64,000 nt of DNA from Streptomyces filamentosus (GCF_014654895.1 NZ_BNBE01000001.1:496001-560000), one strand, 5' to 3'; positions 45,173 to 53,620 are shown, numbered from the stretch's first letter. Numbers and translations are program-made. The notes: generated by a model from the sequence alone, not told the origin.

Positions 45173-47968
45173 TCAGTCCTCTGCGAGAAGGGGGGCGGTG
45201 GGCAGCCGGAGGAGCGCGGCGACGGGGCCGGCCGCCGCCGCGGCGGTCAGGAGCACCCCGCCCAGTGCGGCAGCCGCCGCGGTGGCGGCCAGGGCCGGGG
45301 TGAAGGCGCCGGTGAGCCGGGCCACCGCCGCCGCCCCGGCGGCGGAGCCCGCCACGGAGCCCAGGAGGCCGAGCAGGGCCGCCTCGTGGAGGACGAGGCG
45401 GACGAGGTGGGCCTCCGACCAGCCCGTCGCCCGCAGGAGGGCGAATTCCGGGGCGCGTTCGCGGATGCCGAGGAAGACGACGTCGGCGACGGCGAGGGCG
45501 CCGAGCAGGACGGTGCCGGTCGCGGCGGCGATGTCGACGCCGCGTACCTCCAGGGCGACGGCGTCCCCGAGGGCCGTGCCGACGACCCGGTCGCCGAAGG
45601 CGGTGAGGATCGCGGTGACGGCGGTGACGGCGCACACGCCGACGGCGAGGGAGAGCGCGCCGAGGGCGGTGCGGGCGGGGACGCGGGCCAGGTTGGCGGC
45701 GGCGAGTCCCGCGAGGGTGCGGCGGTCGCGGGGCCTGCGGGCCGCCCGCACGGCGGGGCGGAGGGCTTGCGCGGGGTGCCGGGTGGTGGCGCGCAGGGCC
45801 GGGGGCAGGGCGGCGAGGAGGCAGACGGCGAGGGCGAGGGGCAGGGCGAGGGCGGCGCGCCCGGTCGTCACGCCGATGCCGAGCGGCGGGCCGAGGAGGC
45901 GGGCGAGGGCGGCGCCGAGGACACCGGCGACGGTGCCGACGAGGGCGGTCTCGGTGAGGATCAGGGAGGCGATGCGGGGGCGAGACCAGCCGAGGCAGCC
46001 GAGGACGGCGAGTTCCTTGCGGCGGTCGCGGACCCCGGCTCCGACCGCGTTGAGGAGGAACAGGGCGCAGACGACGAGGACGAGACCGGAGAGGAGGACG
46101 CTCTTGCGGTCGGCGGCCTCGACGACGGCGACGGCGACGCCCTTGACGGACCAGCCCTCGGTGAGGGAGAGCGGCGGCCGTCCGAACGCCCCCGGCCCGA
46201 GGGCGACGGTGCGGGGGGAGGGCGAGGAGCCCATGGTGAGGTCGACGTCGAGCCCGGTGGTGCGGGTGATCTCCTCGGCGACGGCGCGGACGCGTTCGCG
46301 GGAGGCGGCGTCGGTGCCGGTGACCCCGGCGACGCGGACCCGGACGGCCGAGATCGGGGCGCGGGCCTGCTCGGAGGCGGGGTCGAGGACGCGGCCGAGG
46401 GCGGCGAGCGTGGTGAGCAGCTGGGGCGGGGTGGCGAGGTAGCCGCCGGGGTTGCTGTCGGGGAGGAGGGGGCGGTCGCCGAGGAGGCGGCGGGAGGCGG
46501 CGTCGGCGCCGGCGGCCTCGACGGGCTGGTAGGTCTCCAGGGGGACCCGGGAGAGGGAGGAGAACTCGGTGAGGCGGGCGGGGTCGAAGCGGCCCACCGC
46601 GATGGCGTCCTCGCTCCAGGTGCCGGCGAGGACTTCGGGCGAGCGGTACGGGGGGACGCGGCGCAGGGGGCGGTAGGCCGTGTCCTGGGTGAAGCGGGGG
46701 ATGGAGAGGCCGGAGAAGTGCTCGTTGTGCCACAGGGCCTCCTGGTCGACGGGGACCCGGGCGGGGCTGAGGGGGGAGTCGCCTTCGTAGCGGGGAGGAC
46801 CGGACTGGATGATCCGGGTGAGGTGGGCGGTGGTGCCCTCGCCCGCGCCGTAGGCCTGGTCGGCGGTGAAGGTCCGGGTGGCCAGGACGGTGCCGGAGAG
46901 GGCCTTGAGCCGCCGGGTGGTCTCCGCGGTGGACAGTCCGCCGATGCCCGGGTCGCCGGGGTGCGAGCGCTCGACGCCGACGGTGACCCGCTCGTCGATC
47001 TGCGGGGTGGTCGAGGCCAGCAGCGGCAGGTAGCGGTGGTGGCTGCCCAGTTCGTCGACGCCGTCCTCGACGGTCTCGTCCTGCCGCAGGTAGCGGCCGC
47101 TCGTGACGGCCTTGTCCAGGCCGACCAGGCGGGCCTCCTGCCCGGGGTCGACGGCGGCGAGCAGGAGGGCCATCGGCCAGGAGACGTTCACGGTCAGGCG
47201 GCGCTCCACGAGGGGGGCACGGCTGCGGTCGTGTTCGCCGACGACGAAGCGGCCGTCGTCGGTGAGCTGTGCGGCGATCAGCCAGCCGCGGCCGTCCGAG
47301 AGCGCGGAGTGGGTCGGCTGGCAGAGGGGGACGCGGCGGCCGCCGGGCAGGACCTCCAGGACGGGCGCCTGGTCGTTGCCGCACCGGGCCTGGACGCGGG
47401 CGGGGTCGGTGCCGTCCGCGTAGGAGAGCGAGCCGCCGCTGCCGACCATGGGCACGCGCGGCCACAGCAGGCGGTTCTTGGTCACGTAGACCCAGGAGGG
47501 GGCTTCGTCGGTGAGCTGGCTCAGGCCGCGGTCTCCGGACCAGACCTGACGGGTGGTCAGTATCTGCTGGGTCCGGTTCCGGTCGACCTGGTCGGTGACG
47601 TCGACCCGCACGGGGCTGTCGCTGACGACGTATCCGACCATGGCGACGGGGGCGGCGACGTCCACGCCCGCGAGGCGGGCTATCTCCGTCTGCTGGGCGG
47701 AGGTGATGCCGCCGAACTGTCCGGAGAGGAAGTTCGGCCGCACCAGGCCCTCCCGGTCCTCCAGGGCGCTGCGGGTCCCGTGCGGGCGCACCAGGATGTC
47801 GTACGCGCCCCGGTAGTTGTCGTCCACCGTGCCGGTGGCGTGCAGCTGGGAGGTCCGGGCGCCGGCGGTCAGCAGGGTGAAGCCCGAGGTCGCGGCGAGG
47901 ATGCCGAGGAGCAGGGCGAGGCTGCGCAGGGCGCGGTGGCGGATCTGGTGGGCGGCGAGGCGCAGCAC
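45173..47968 (-). CDS. FtsX/MacB-like ABC permease of the Cys-rich peptide locus
   Basis: A 931-aa membrane protein. The first membrane helix is near residues 14-33 (RSLALLLGILAATSGFTLLT). A large extracytoplasmic domain of roughly 500 residues follows, then repeated helices (SVLLSGLVLVVCALFLLNAVGAG and others). FtsX-type blocks appear as RRKELAVLGCLGWSRPRI and RAPEFALLRATGWSEAHL, so the permease unit is duplicated. GTG 47968 follows GAAAGGGA. It is separated from the peptide gene by a 17-bp-stem hairpin, which would lower its expression relative to the peptide. Confidence 0.85.
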   Translation of the reverse strand: MLRLAAHQIRHRALRSLALLLGILAATSGFTLLTAGARTSQLHATGTVDDNYRGAYDILVRPHGTRSALEDREGLVRPNFLSGQFGGITSAQQTEIARLAGVDVAAPVAMVGYVVSDSPVRVDVTDQVDRNRTQQILTTRQVWSGDRGLSQLTDEAPSWVYVTKNRLLWPRVPMVGSGGSLSYADGTDPARVQARCGNDQAPVLEVLPGGRRVPLCQPTHSALSDGRGWLIAAQLTDDGRFVVGEHDRSRAPLVERRLTVNVSWPMALLLAAVDPGQEARLVGLDKAVTSGRYLRQDETVEDGVDELGSHHRYLPLLASTTPQIDERVTVGVERSHPGDPGIGGLSTAETTRRLKALSGTVLATRTFTADQAYGAGEGTTAHLTRIIQSGPPRYEGDSPLSPARVPVDQEALWHNEHFSGLSIPRFTQDTAYRPLRRVPPYRSPEVLAGTWSEDAIAVGRFDPARLTEFSSLSRVPLETYQPVEAAGADAASRRLLGDRPLLPDSNPGGYLATPPQLLTTLAALGRVLDPASEQARAPISAVRVRVAGVTGTDAASRERVRAVAEEITRTTGLDVDLTMGSSPSPRTVALGPGAFGRPPLSLTEGWSVKGVAVAVVEAADRKSVLLSGLVLVVCALFLLNAVGAGVRDRRKELAVLGCLGWSRPRIASLILTETALVGTVAGVLGAALARLLGPPLGIGVTTGRAALALPLALAVCLLAALPPALRATTRHPAQALRPAVRAARRPRDRRTLAGLAAANLARVPARTALGALSLAVGVCAVTAVTAILTAFGDRVVGTALGDAVALEVRGVDIAAATGTVLLGALAVADVVFLGIRERAPEFALLRATGWSEAHLVRLVLHEAALLGLLGSVAGSAAGAAAVARLTGAFTPALAATAAAAALGGVLLTAAAAAGPVAALLRLPTAPLLAED

Positions 47969-47987
47969 GGCATCCCTTTCGCGGAAG

Positions 47988-48030
47988 GCCGGTGCGCGGC
48001 GGGGCGGGCGTGCCCCCGCCGCGCACCGGC
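47988..48030. terminator. intercistronic hairpin between peptide and permease genes
   Basis: The arms gccggtgcgcggcgggg (47988-48004) and ccccgccgcgcaccggc (48014-48030) are perfect 17-bp complements with a 9-nt loop. It lies just after the peptide gene on its strand. It likely works as a partial terminator or mRNA stabiliser giving excess peptide transcript, as is common in peptide operons. Confidence 0.7.
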
Positions 48031-48045
48031 TGGGTGGGGAGGAGG

Positions 48046-48243
48046 TCAGGAACAGCAGCCCGCGTCCTGCCAGCCCGAGCAGAACGAGCTGTCCCAGCAC
48101 ATGTACTGCTGCCGCTTGGCCCTGCTGGAGCAGCTGCTGGAGGCGACACAGCGGGTGTCCTTGACCCACCAGGTGGCCTCGGCCCGCGCGGCGGGCGCCA
48201 TCCGGTCGGCCATCTTGTCCGCGAGTCGCTTCAGGGTGCTCAT
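48046..48243 (-). CDS. candidate precursor peptide with six Cys and four Trp
   Basis: A 65-aa peptide. Residues 1-23 form a charged amphipathic leader (STLKRLADKMADRMAP) ending ARAEA, an A-x-A signal-peptidase-like site before Thr24. The core, residues 24-65, has Cys32, 38, 49, 55, 63 and 64 and Trp25, 26, 50 and 58, and ends QDAGCCS. There is no hydrophobic signal core, so Sec export is unlikely. ATG 48243 follows AAAGGGA. Neighbours encode a MauE-like protein, a MauD-like thioredoxin, an ABC exporter and an S26 peptidase, which fits oxidation, export and trimming. The family is not recognised; three disulfides are predicted. Confidence 0.7.
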   Translation of the reverse strand: MSTLKRLADKMADRMAPAARAEATWWVKDTRCVASSSCSSRAKRQQYMCWDSSFCSGWQDAGCCS

Positions 48244-48421
48244 CAGGTGGTCCCTTTCGCCGGTCGACCGCCGGGTGCGGTCGAGCGGTGGAGAAGGTAG
48301 CGGCCGGGCGTACAGGTCCCGTCCCGCCCGCCGGTACGTGACGTGTATGCCGTCCTCCTAGGCTGCCGCGGCGCCGCCGGCACTCGCGCCGGACGTGCGG
48401 GAGCGGAGGGGGGTGTGCGGC

Positions 48422-48958
48422 GTGGTGCACGTGGTGGTGGCCTGCCGGGCTCTGCTGGTGCTGGTCTTCCTGGTCTCGGCGGCGGGCAAGCTGCGCGGGC
48501 GCGGGGCGTTCGACGGTTTCGTCGCGGAGGTACGGGCCTGGCGGCTCGTCCCGGCGGGGACGGCGCGCGGGGTCGCGGTGGGCGTCGCCGGCGTGGAGGC
48601 CGCCCTGCCGGTGCTGCTGGTGGTGCCGGTGACGGCCCGCCCGGGGCTGGCGGTCGCGGGGCTGCTCCTGGTGGCGCTGACGGCGGGCGTCGTGGTGACG
48701 CGGCGGCGGGGCACGGTGGCGCGCTGCGCGTGCTTCGGCCGCACGGCCACGGTGCTGGGACGGCGGCACGTGGTGCGCAACGTCCTCCTCATGGGCGCCG
48801 TCGCCGTCGCGTCGCTGCCCGCGGCGGGGCCGGTGGGGGCGGCGGCGCTGACGGTGGCGATCGGCGCGGGCGCGCTGGGCGCGCTGCTGGTGACGACGCT
48901 GGACGACATCGCCGGCCTGTTCTCTCCCCTTCCTGACGTTCCTTCCCGATCTCTCTAG
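48422..48958 (+). CDS. MauE/DoxX-family redox membrane protein
   Basis: A 178-aa protein with about four membrane helices (LLVLVFLVSAAGKLRG, VEAALPVLLVVPVTA, VAGLLLVALTAGVVV, and a C-terminal helix). A CxC pair sits in VARCACFGR. MauE proteins work with MauD to make the disulfides of the methylamine dehydrogenase small subunit; here the client would be the divergently encoded Cys-rich peptide. Start GTG 48422 is at an acceptable distance from GGAGGGGG at 48405-48412; GTG 48413 is too close. Confidence 0.82.
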   Translation: MVHVVVACRALLVLVFLVSAAGKLRGRGAFDGFVAEVRAWRLVPAGTARGVAVGVAGVEAALPVLLVVPVTARPGLAVAGLLLVALTAGVVVTRRRGTVARCACFGRTATVLGRRHVVRNVLLMGAVAVASLPAAGPVGAAALTVAIGAGALGALLVTTLDDIAGLFSPLPDVPSRSL

Positions 48959-48967
48959 GAGTTGACC

Positions 48968-49498
48968 GTGGCCGTTCTCGGTTCGGCCGTCGCCCTGTTG
49001 GGCGCCCTGACCGTCCTCAATCTGGTGCTCACCTACGGCCTCGTCCGCAGGGTGGGGGCGCTGGGTCCGGCCCGCCCGCCGGGGCCGATCGACGCGGGCA
49101 GCGTCGGTGCCACGGCCGGGGAGTTCGAGGTCCGCGCCACGGACGGGACGGGACTCTCGCGCGGAGACCTGCCGGACGGGGCGCTGGTGGGCTTCTTCTC
49201 GCCCGGCTGCGAGCCGTGCACCGAGCTGCTTCCCCGTTTCGCCTCCGCCGTGCGCGAGCTGCGGCTGCCGCCCGCCCGTGTCCTGGCCGTCGTCGCGCCG
49301 GGCACCGAGGACCCGGGGCCGTACACGCGGGCGCTGGAGGGAATCGCCCGCGTGGTGGCCGGTGAGGAGGCGGTCGTGGTGGCGGAGGCGTTCGGCATCA
49401 CCGGTTATCCGGTGGTGTGCCGGCTCGGCTCCGACGGCGCCGTCACCGTGGTGGACCGGGACCTGCGGGACCTGCTGGGTGCCGGGGCGGCGGGGTGA
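48968..49498 (+). CDS. membrane-anchored thioredoxin-like protein (MauD/TlpA type)
   Basis: A 176-aa protein. The N-terminal anchor is VAVLGSAVALLGALTVLNLVLTYGL, followed by a thioredoxin fold with the active-site CxxC in FFSPGCEPCTELLP and the cis-Pro in GYPVVC. It should act outside the membrane as the oxidant or isomerase partner of the MauE-like protein. GTG 48968 follows AGGAG. The stop overlaps the exporter GTG (GTGA), so the two are translated together. Confidence 0.85.
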   Translation: MAVLGSAVALLGALTVLNLVLTYGLVRRVGALGPARPPGPIDAGSVGATAGEFEVRATDGTGLSRGDLPDGALVGFFSPGCEPCTELLPRFASAVRELRLPPARVLAVVAPGTEDPGPYTRALEGIARVVAGEEAVVVAEAFGITGYPVVCRLGSDGAVTVVDRDLRDLLGAGAAG

Positions 49499-51339
49499 GC
49501 CGGCCGACGGCCGCCCTGCCCGTGGTGCTGGGGCTGGCGTGGCGGGCGGCGCCGGGCCCGCTGGTGGGGGTGCTGGTGGCCGCGCTGGTCGTGGCCCAGC
49601 TGCCGGTGGCGGCGGCCTGGGCGACGGCCGCCGTCCTGGACGTGGTGGCCGCCGGGGGCGAGCCGGCGCGGGTGGTGGCGCCGGCGGCGCTGCTGGCGGG
49701 GGCGGGGACGGCGACGGCGCTCCTGCCCCACCTGGACGAGCTGCTGCGCGGGGAGCTGTCCCGCGCGGTCGCGCTCCACGCCCAGGACCGGCTGTACGCG
49801 GTCGTCAACTCCTTCGCCGGTCTGGGCCGGTTCGAGGATCCGGCGCAGCTCGACCGACTGCGGCTGGCACAGGGCTGCGGGCAGGAGGCGCCGCCGCAGA
49901 TCGTGACCGGCGGCATCGGCCTGCTGCGGGCGGCCGTCACCGTGACGGGGTTCCTGGCGTCGCTGGCCCTGGTGAGCTGGTGGCTGGTGGCGGTCGTCGT
50001 CCTGTCGGCCGTGCCGGCACTGGTGGTGGAGCTGCGGATGGCGCGGGTGTGGGCGCGGACGGTGCTGCGGGTGACGCCGCTGGAGCGGCGGGAGCTCTTC
50101 TACGGGCAGCTCCTCGCCGACGTCCAGGCGGCCAAGGAGATCCGGCTGTTCGGCACGGGCGACCACCTGCGGGCCCGGATGCGTGCGGACCGGCGGGCCA
50201 TCGACGCCGCGCACCGGGCGGACGAGCGGCGCAACGCGGTCGCCCAGGCGGTGCCGGCGGCGGTCTCGGCGGCGGTCTCGGCGGCCGGGCTGCTGTGGAC
50301 GGTGCGGGAGGCGGCGCACGGCCGGCTGTCGGTGGGGGACGTGACCCTCGCCGTGGCGGCGACCGCCGCGGTGCAGGGCGGTCTGGGAACCGCCGCGGCG
50401 CAGCTCGCCGTGGTCAGGCGCAGCCTCGTGCTGTTCGGGCACTTCACGGAGGTCGTCGGGCAGCCCCCGGACCTGCCGGCGCCCGCGCCCCAGGACCGGC
50501 CGGCGCCGCTGCGCCACGGCATCGAGCTGCGCGGCGTCTCCTTCCGGTACTCCGACCGGCACGACTGGGTGCTGCGGGACGTGGACCTGACGCTGCCGGC
50601 CGGGACGTCGCTCGCCGTGGTCGGGGACAACGGCGCGGGGAAGTCCACTCTGGTCAAGCTCCTGTGCCGCTTCTACGACCCCACCCACGGCACGGTGCTG
50701 TGGGACGGCCGGGACATCCGCACCTTCGCCCCCGAGGAGCTGCGCCGCAGGATCAGCGCGGTCTTCCAGGACTTCATGCGCTACGACCTGACCGCCGGGG
50801 AGAACATCGGTCTCGGGGCGCCGGACGCGGACGGCGACCCGGCTCGGGTGCGGGCCGCCGCCGTCCGGGCGGGCGCGGACGCGCTGGTCGAGGGGCTGCC
50901 GCTCGGTTACGACACGATGCTGGGCCGTTCGTTCTCGGGTCCGGGCGACGACCCCGACGACGGGGTGGAGCTGTCCGGGGGCCAGTGGCAGCGGGTCGCG
51001 CTCGCGCGGTCCCTGGTGGACACCGGGGCGGACCTGCTGATCCTGGACGAGCCGACCTCAGGTCTCGATCCGGAGGCGGAGCAGGAGGTCCAGGAGGTAC
51101 TGGCCCGGCACCGACAGGGCCGTACCAGCCTGCTCATCTCCCACCGGCTCTCCGCGGCCCGGGGCGCGGACCGCATCGTGGTGCTGCGGGGCGGCCGGGT
51201 GGTGGAGCAGGGCGACCACGACACGCTGATGGCGGCGGAGGGGCGGTACGCACGTCTCTTCGCGCGCCAGGCCGCCGGATACGCGGACGCCACGGCGGCC
51301 GGAGCGTCCGGCGTCGCCGGACCGGGAGCGGGCGCGTGA
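49495..51339 (+). CDS. ABC exporter half-transporter of the Cys-rich peptide locus
   Basis: A 614-aa protein with a permease domain (residues about 1-330) fused to an ATPase. Walker A is GDNGAGKST, the signature is LSGGQWQRVALARS, and Walker B is DLLILDEPTSGLD. No N-terminal C39 peptidase domain is present, so it does not cleave its cargo itself; the adjacent S26 peptidase probably does. Half-transporters like this export lanthipeptides and similar peptides as homodimers. Start and stop both overlap their neighbours by 4 bp. Confidence 0.9.
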   Translation: MSRPTAALPVVLGLAWRAAPGPLVGVLVAALVVAQLPVAAAWATAAVLDVVAAGGEPARVVAPAALLAGAGTATALLPHLDELLRGELSRAVALHAQDRLYAVVNSFAGLGRFEDPAQLDRLRLAQGCGQEAPPQIVTGGIGLLRAAVTVTGFLASLALVSWWLVAVVVLSAVPALVVELRMARVWARTVLRVTPLERRELFYGQLLADVQAAKEIRLFGTGDHLRARMRADRRAIDAAHRADERRNAVAQAVPAAVSAAVSAAGLLWTVREAAHGRLSVGDVTLAVAATAAVQGGLGTAAAQLAVVRRSLVLFGHFTEVVGQPPDLPAPAPQDRPAPLRHGIELRGVSFRYSDRHDWVLRDVDLTLPAGTSLAVVGDNGAGKSTLVKLLCRFYDPTHGTVLWDGRDIRTFAPEELRRRISAVFQDFMRYDLTAGENIGLGAPDADGDPARVRAAAVRAGADALVEGLPLGYDTMLGRSFSGPGDDPDDGVELSGGQWQRVALARSLVDTGADLLILDEPTSGLDPEAEQEVQEVLARHRQGRTSLLISHRLSAARGADRIVVLRGGRVVEQGDHDTLMAAEGRYARLFARQAAGYADATAAGASGVAGPGAGA

Positions 51340-51830
51340 GGCGGGGGGCGGGCCCGGGCGTCGCATCCGGTCCGGCCGTCGCCCTCGGCCTCGGCGCCGG
51401 CCTGCTGTTCGCCCCGGCCGCGATGGCCGTCTTCCTGGGGCGGCGCCGGATCAGGGTCACGGTCGTCGGGGGCAGCATGACGCCGGCCCTGGCGCCGGGG
51501 CGGACGGTCGTCGCCCGCCGGGGGACCGCCGGCCGGTTGCGTACGGGGCAGGTCGTGGTCCTCCTCAAGCCGACCGCGCCGGACGCCTGGGAGTGGCCCC
51601 TGCCCACGGGCCGGCCGCACCGGCAACCCCTGCTCGTGAAGCGGCTCGCGGCGCTGCCGGGCGACCCGCTGCCGCCGGGGGTGCCGGGCCGGCAGGACGG
51701 GGAGACCACCGTCCCGCCGGGGCACGCCGCCGTGCTGGGCGACAACACCGCCGCGAGCGTCGACTCGCGCGTCTTCGGCCTGGTGCCGCTCGACCGGATC
51801 GTCGCGTACGTCCCCGGCCACGACGCCTGA
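51336..51830 (+). CDS. S26 signal peptidase dedicated to the Cys-rich peptide locus
   Basis: A 164-aa membrane-anchored serine peptidase. One N-terminal membrane helix (PAVALGLGAGLLFAPAAMAVFLG) precedes the catalytic Ser in VVGGSMTPAL. The catalytic Lys is in LLVKRLAALPGD, and box E is VLGDNTAASVDSRVFG. It is shorter than housekeeping signal peptidases. GTG 51336 overlaps the exporter stop (GTGA), tying it to peptide export. The A-E-A site of the 65-aa peptide is its obvious candidate target. Confidence 0.88.
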   Translation: MRRGAGPGVASGPAVALGLGAGLLFAPAAMAVFLGRRRIRVTVVGGSMTPALAPGRTVVARRGTAGRLRTGQVVVLLKPTAPDAWEWPLPTGRPHRQPLLVKRLAALPGDPLPPGVPGRQDGETTVPPGHAAVLGDNTAASVDSRVFGLVPLDRIVAYVPGHDA

Positions 51831-51917
51831 CGCGGCTTCCGAGGCTCCGGCGCCCGGCAGGGCCGGAAGGGGCCGGGGACCGCTTCGGGACTCACGGCGC
51901 CCGAGGAGACAGCGGGG

Positions 51918-52664
51918 TCAGGGGCGGCTCCGGGAGAGGTCCTGGTGGAGGTGGACCAGTTCCCGGTCGAGCGGTGAGCCGAGGTGTTCGCGGAACACGT
52001 CGGCGGCCTCCCGCACGGTCTCGCTGACTCCTCCGCGCTCCCCCAGCAGGTGGTGGGCGCGCATCCGCAGGGCCCAGCTCCGGGTACGCAGGGGATCCGC
52101 CGCCAGGAGGGCGGCGAGGCCGCGGAGCGCTGCCCTCGGCTCCCCCAGCCCCAGGCAGGCCTCGGCGAAGTCCTCGGCCGTACGCAGCCGCTCCTCGTCG
52201 AGGTGGGCGAGGCGTGCGGCGAGCCGGCCGTTGCGGGGGACGTCCGCGGCGGCCCGGTCCGCGTCCCACAGGCCGAGGGCGCGGTCGAGCAGTCCGGCGG
52301 CGCGGTCGAAGGCCCCCTCGCCGAGCGCCGTCCGCCCCTCGTCGGCGGCGAGGGCGAACAGGTGGCTGTCGCAGGCGTCCTCGGGCGTCACCAGTTCGTA
52401 CCCCCCTGGGTGGGAGACCAGGGTGGCCGCGCCGCCCATCAGCTGCCGCAGGGCACAGACGTGGGTGCGGACGTTCGCCACCGCCGAGGGGGGCGGCCGT
52501 TCGTCCCACAGGGCGTCGACCAGGTGGTCGACCGTCACCATGCGATTGGCGTCCAGCAGGAGCGCCACGAGGAGTGTGCGCCTCCTGGCGCCGCCGACCT
52601 CTCCGTCGTGGAGCCGCACCCTGCCCAGCATCCGGAATAACACTTCTCCGGCTTCCCGTCCCAT
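51918..52664 (-). CDS. BTAD-type (SARP-like) transcriptional regulator
   Basis: A 248-aa protein with an OmpR-like winged helix (residues about 15-95, RRTLLVALLLDANRMVTVDHLVDALWDERPP) and a bacterial transcriptional activation domain (DACDSHLFALAADEGRTALGEGAFDRAAGLLDRALGLW). It lacks ATPase and TPR extensions, so it is a small SARP. ATG 52664 follows AGGGGGG. SARPs usually activate a neighbouring biosynthetic locus; here that is the peptide operon pair. An AT-rich palindrome lies upstream of its start. Confidence 0.88.
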   Translation of the reverse strand: MGREAGEVLFRMLGRVRLHDGEVGGARRRTLLVALLLDANRMVTVDHLVDALWDERPPPSAVANVRTHVCALRQLMGGAATLVSHPGGYELVTPEDACDSHLFALAADEGRTALGEGAFDRAAGLLDRALGLWDADRAAADVPRNGRLAARLAHLDEERLRTAEDFAEACLGLGEPRAALRGLAALLAADPLRTRSWALRMRAHHLLGERGGVSETVREAADVFREHLGSPLDRELVHLHQDLSRSRP

Positions 52665-52903
52665 CGGCCCCCCTGAGTGACGCACGGAGTGCAATATATT
52701 GCTGAAAGTTGCAGAAATATCGATCAAGCTAGGAGGTGCCGCCATCCGGGTCAAGGGCTGCGACACGGAAACCTCCGGCTCCCGACGATCCCGGCGCGCC
52801 ACCGTCCGCACCGGGGCGGCCGAGGAGCTCACCACCCCGGTGCGCGGGAAGCCCGCCGCAAAACGGGGTGCTCCGCGACGACGGGCCGTGGCACGATCAC
52901 CGG
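52665..52903. other. intergenic region with AT-rich promoter island and orphan Shine-Dalgarno
   Basis: About 240 bp. The segment 52689-52733 is conspicuously AT-rich and includes the perfect palindrome gcaatatattgc (52691-52702), probably part of the BTAD gene promoter. On the plus strand a consensus AGGAGGTG (about 52731-52738) is followed seven bases later by ATC, not ATG. An open frame goes on from there, but no proper start is present. Confidence 0.5.
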
Positions 52904-53536
52904 ATGTCCAACGACGTCGCCTATCCCGTCTTCCGCACCCCCGATCCGGCACTCGCCCTGAAGACCGCCCGCCGCCTCGTGGAGTTCGGCCGTCGCGAGT
53001 ACTCCGAGGTCTCCGCGTACGCGGAGTTCGCCTCGGTCGCCGAGGTGCGGCGGGTCGCGGGGCTCATGCCCGGCGGATGGTTCCGCGGGGCGTCCGAGCT
53101 CGAGGAATTCGAAGGGGTGCCGTTCGAGGACCAGCCCCCTTTCGTGGTGGGTGTCCCGGCGGCCGGCCTGCCGGTCGAGGCGTCCGCGTTCGAGGGGCGG
53201 CTGCCGGTGGAGTGGGAGGTGTTCGACTGCCCGATCGGCAGCATCGAGGACGCCTTCACCGCGGCGATCGGTCCCAGCACGGGGGAGATCCACTGGGATT
53301 CGCTGGAATGGCCGGAGGTGCCCGAGGAGGGGTTCCACGGCGATTCCAAGCACGCCGAAGTGACGCTCCTCTTCAACACCCACACCCGCTACGCGAACGA
53401 GCCCGCCGACGACCACACCGTCCTCGTCCACGTCCGCAGCGCCGTCTTCGACGGCCGCCAGAGGAACGAGCCGTACGCCCACTGGCTCGCCGCACAGGTG
53501 GGCCTCGCGGTCATCGGGCCCGCGCAGGAGAACTGA
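52904..53536 (+). CDS. hypothetical protein
   Basis: A 210-aa soluble acidic protein beginning SNDVAYPVFRTPDPALALK. It has alternating strands and helices (EWEVFDCPIGSIEDAFTAAIG, EVTLLFNTHTRYANEPADDHTVLVHVRS) and no signal. ATG 52904 has only a weak upstream site; a GTG at 52736 would add 56 low-complexity residues and is less likely. I do not recognise the family. Confidence 0.6.
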   Translation: MSNDVAYPVFRTPDPALALKTARRLVEFGRREYSEVSAYAEFASVAEVRRVAGLMPGGWFRGASELEEFEGVPFEDQPPFVVGVPAAGLPVEASAFEGRLPVEWEVFDCPIGSIEDAFTAAIGPSTGEIHWDSLEWPEVPEEGFHGDSKHAEVTLLFNTHTRYANEPADDHTVLVHVRSAVFDGRQRNEPYAHWLAAQVGLAVIGPAQEN

Positions 53537-53620
53537 CGGCGGCCGGCCCGCCCGCGCGCCGGGCGGCGCGGCACGCCGGGATCGGCCGGGCCCGGGGCGG
53601 GCGAGGGCCTCGAAGGGACC

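Noticed and set aside
45120..48149. A 1009-aa minus-strand frame in the permease region
   Set aside because: It is rich in Arg and Pro without membrane helices, and is an out-of-frame reading of the FtsX-type permease on the same strand.
48046..48243. Homology of the 65-aa peptide to the methylamine dehydrogenase light chain
   Set aside because: Both are Cys-rich and share a CC element, but the peptide is far too short and no alignment beyond that is visible.
48046..48243. Lanthipeptide or thiopeptide assignment for the peptide locus
   Set aside because: No LanB, LanC, LanM, LanKC, YcaO or radical-SAM gene is present in the window.
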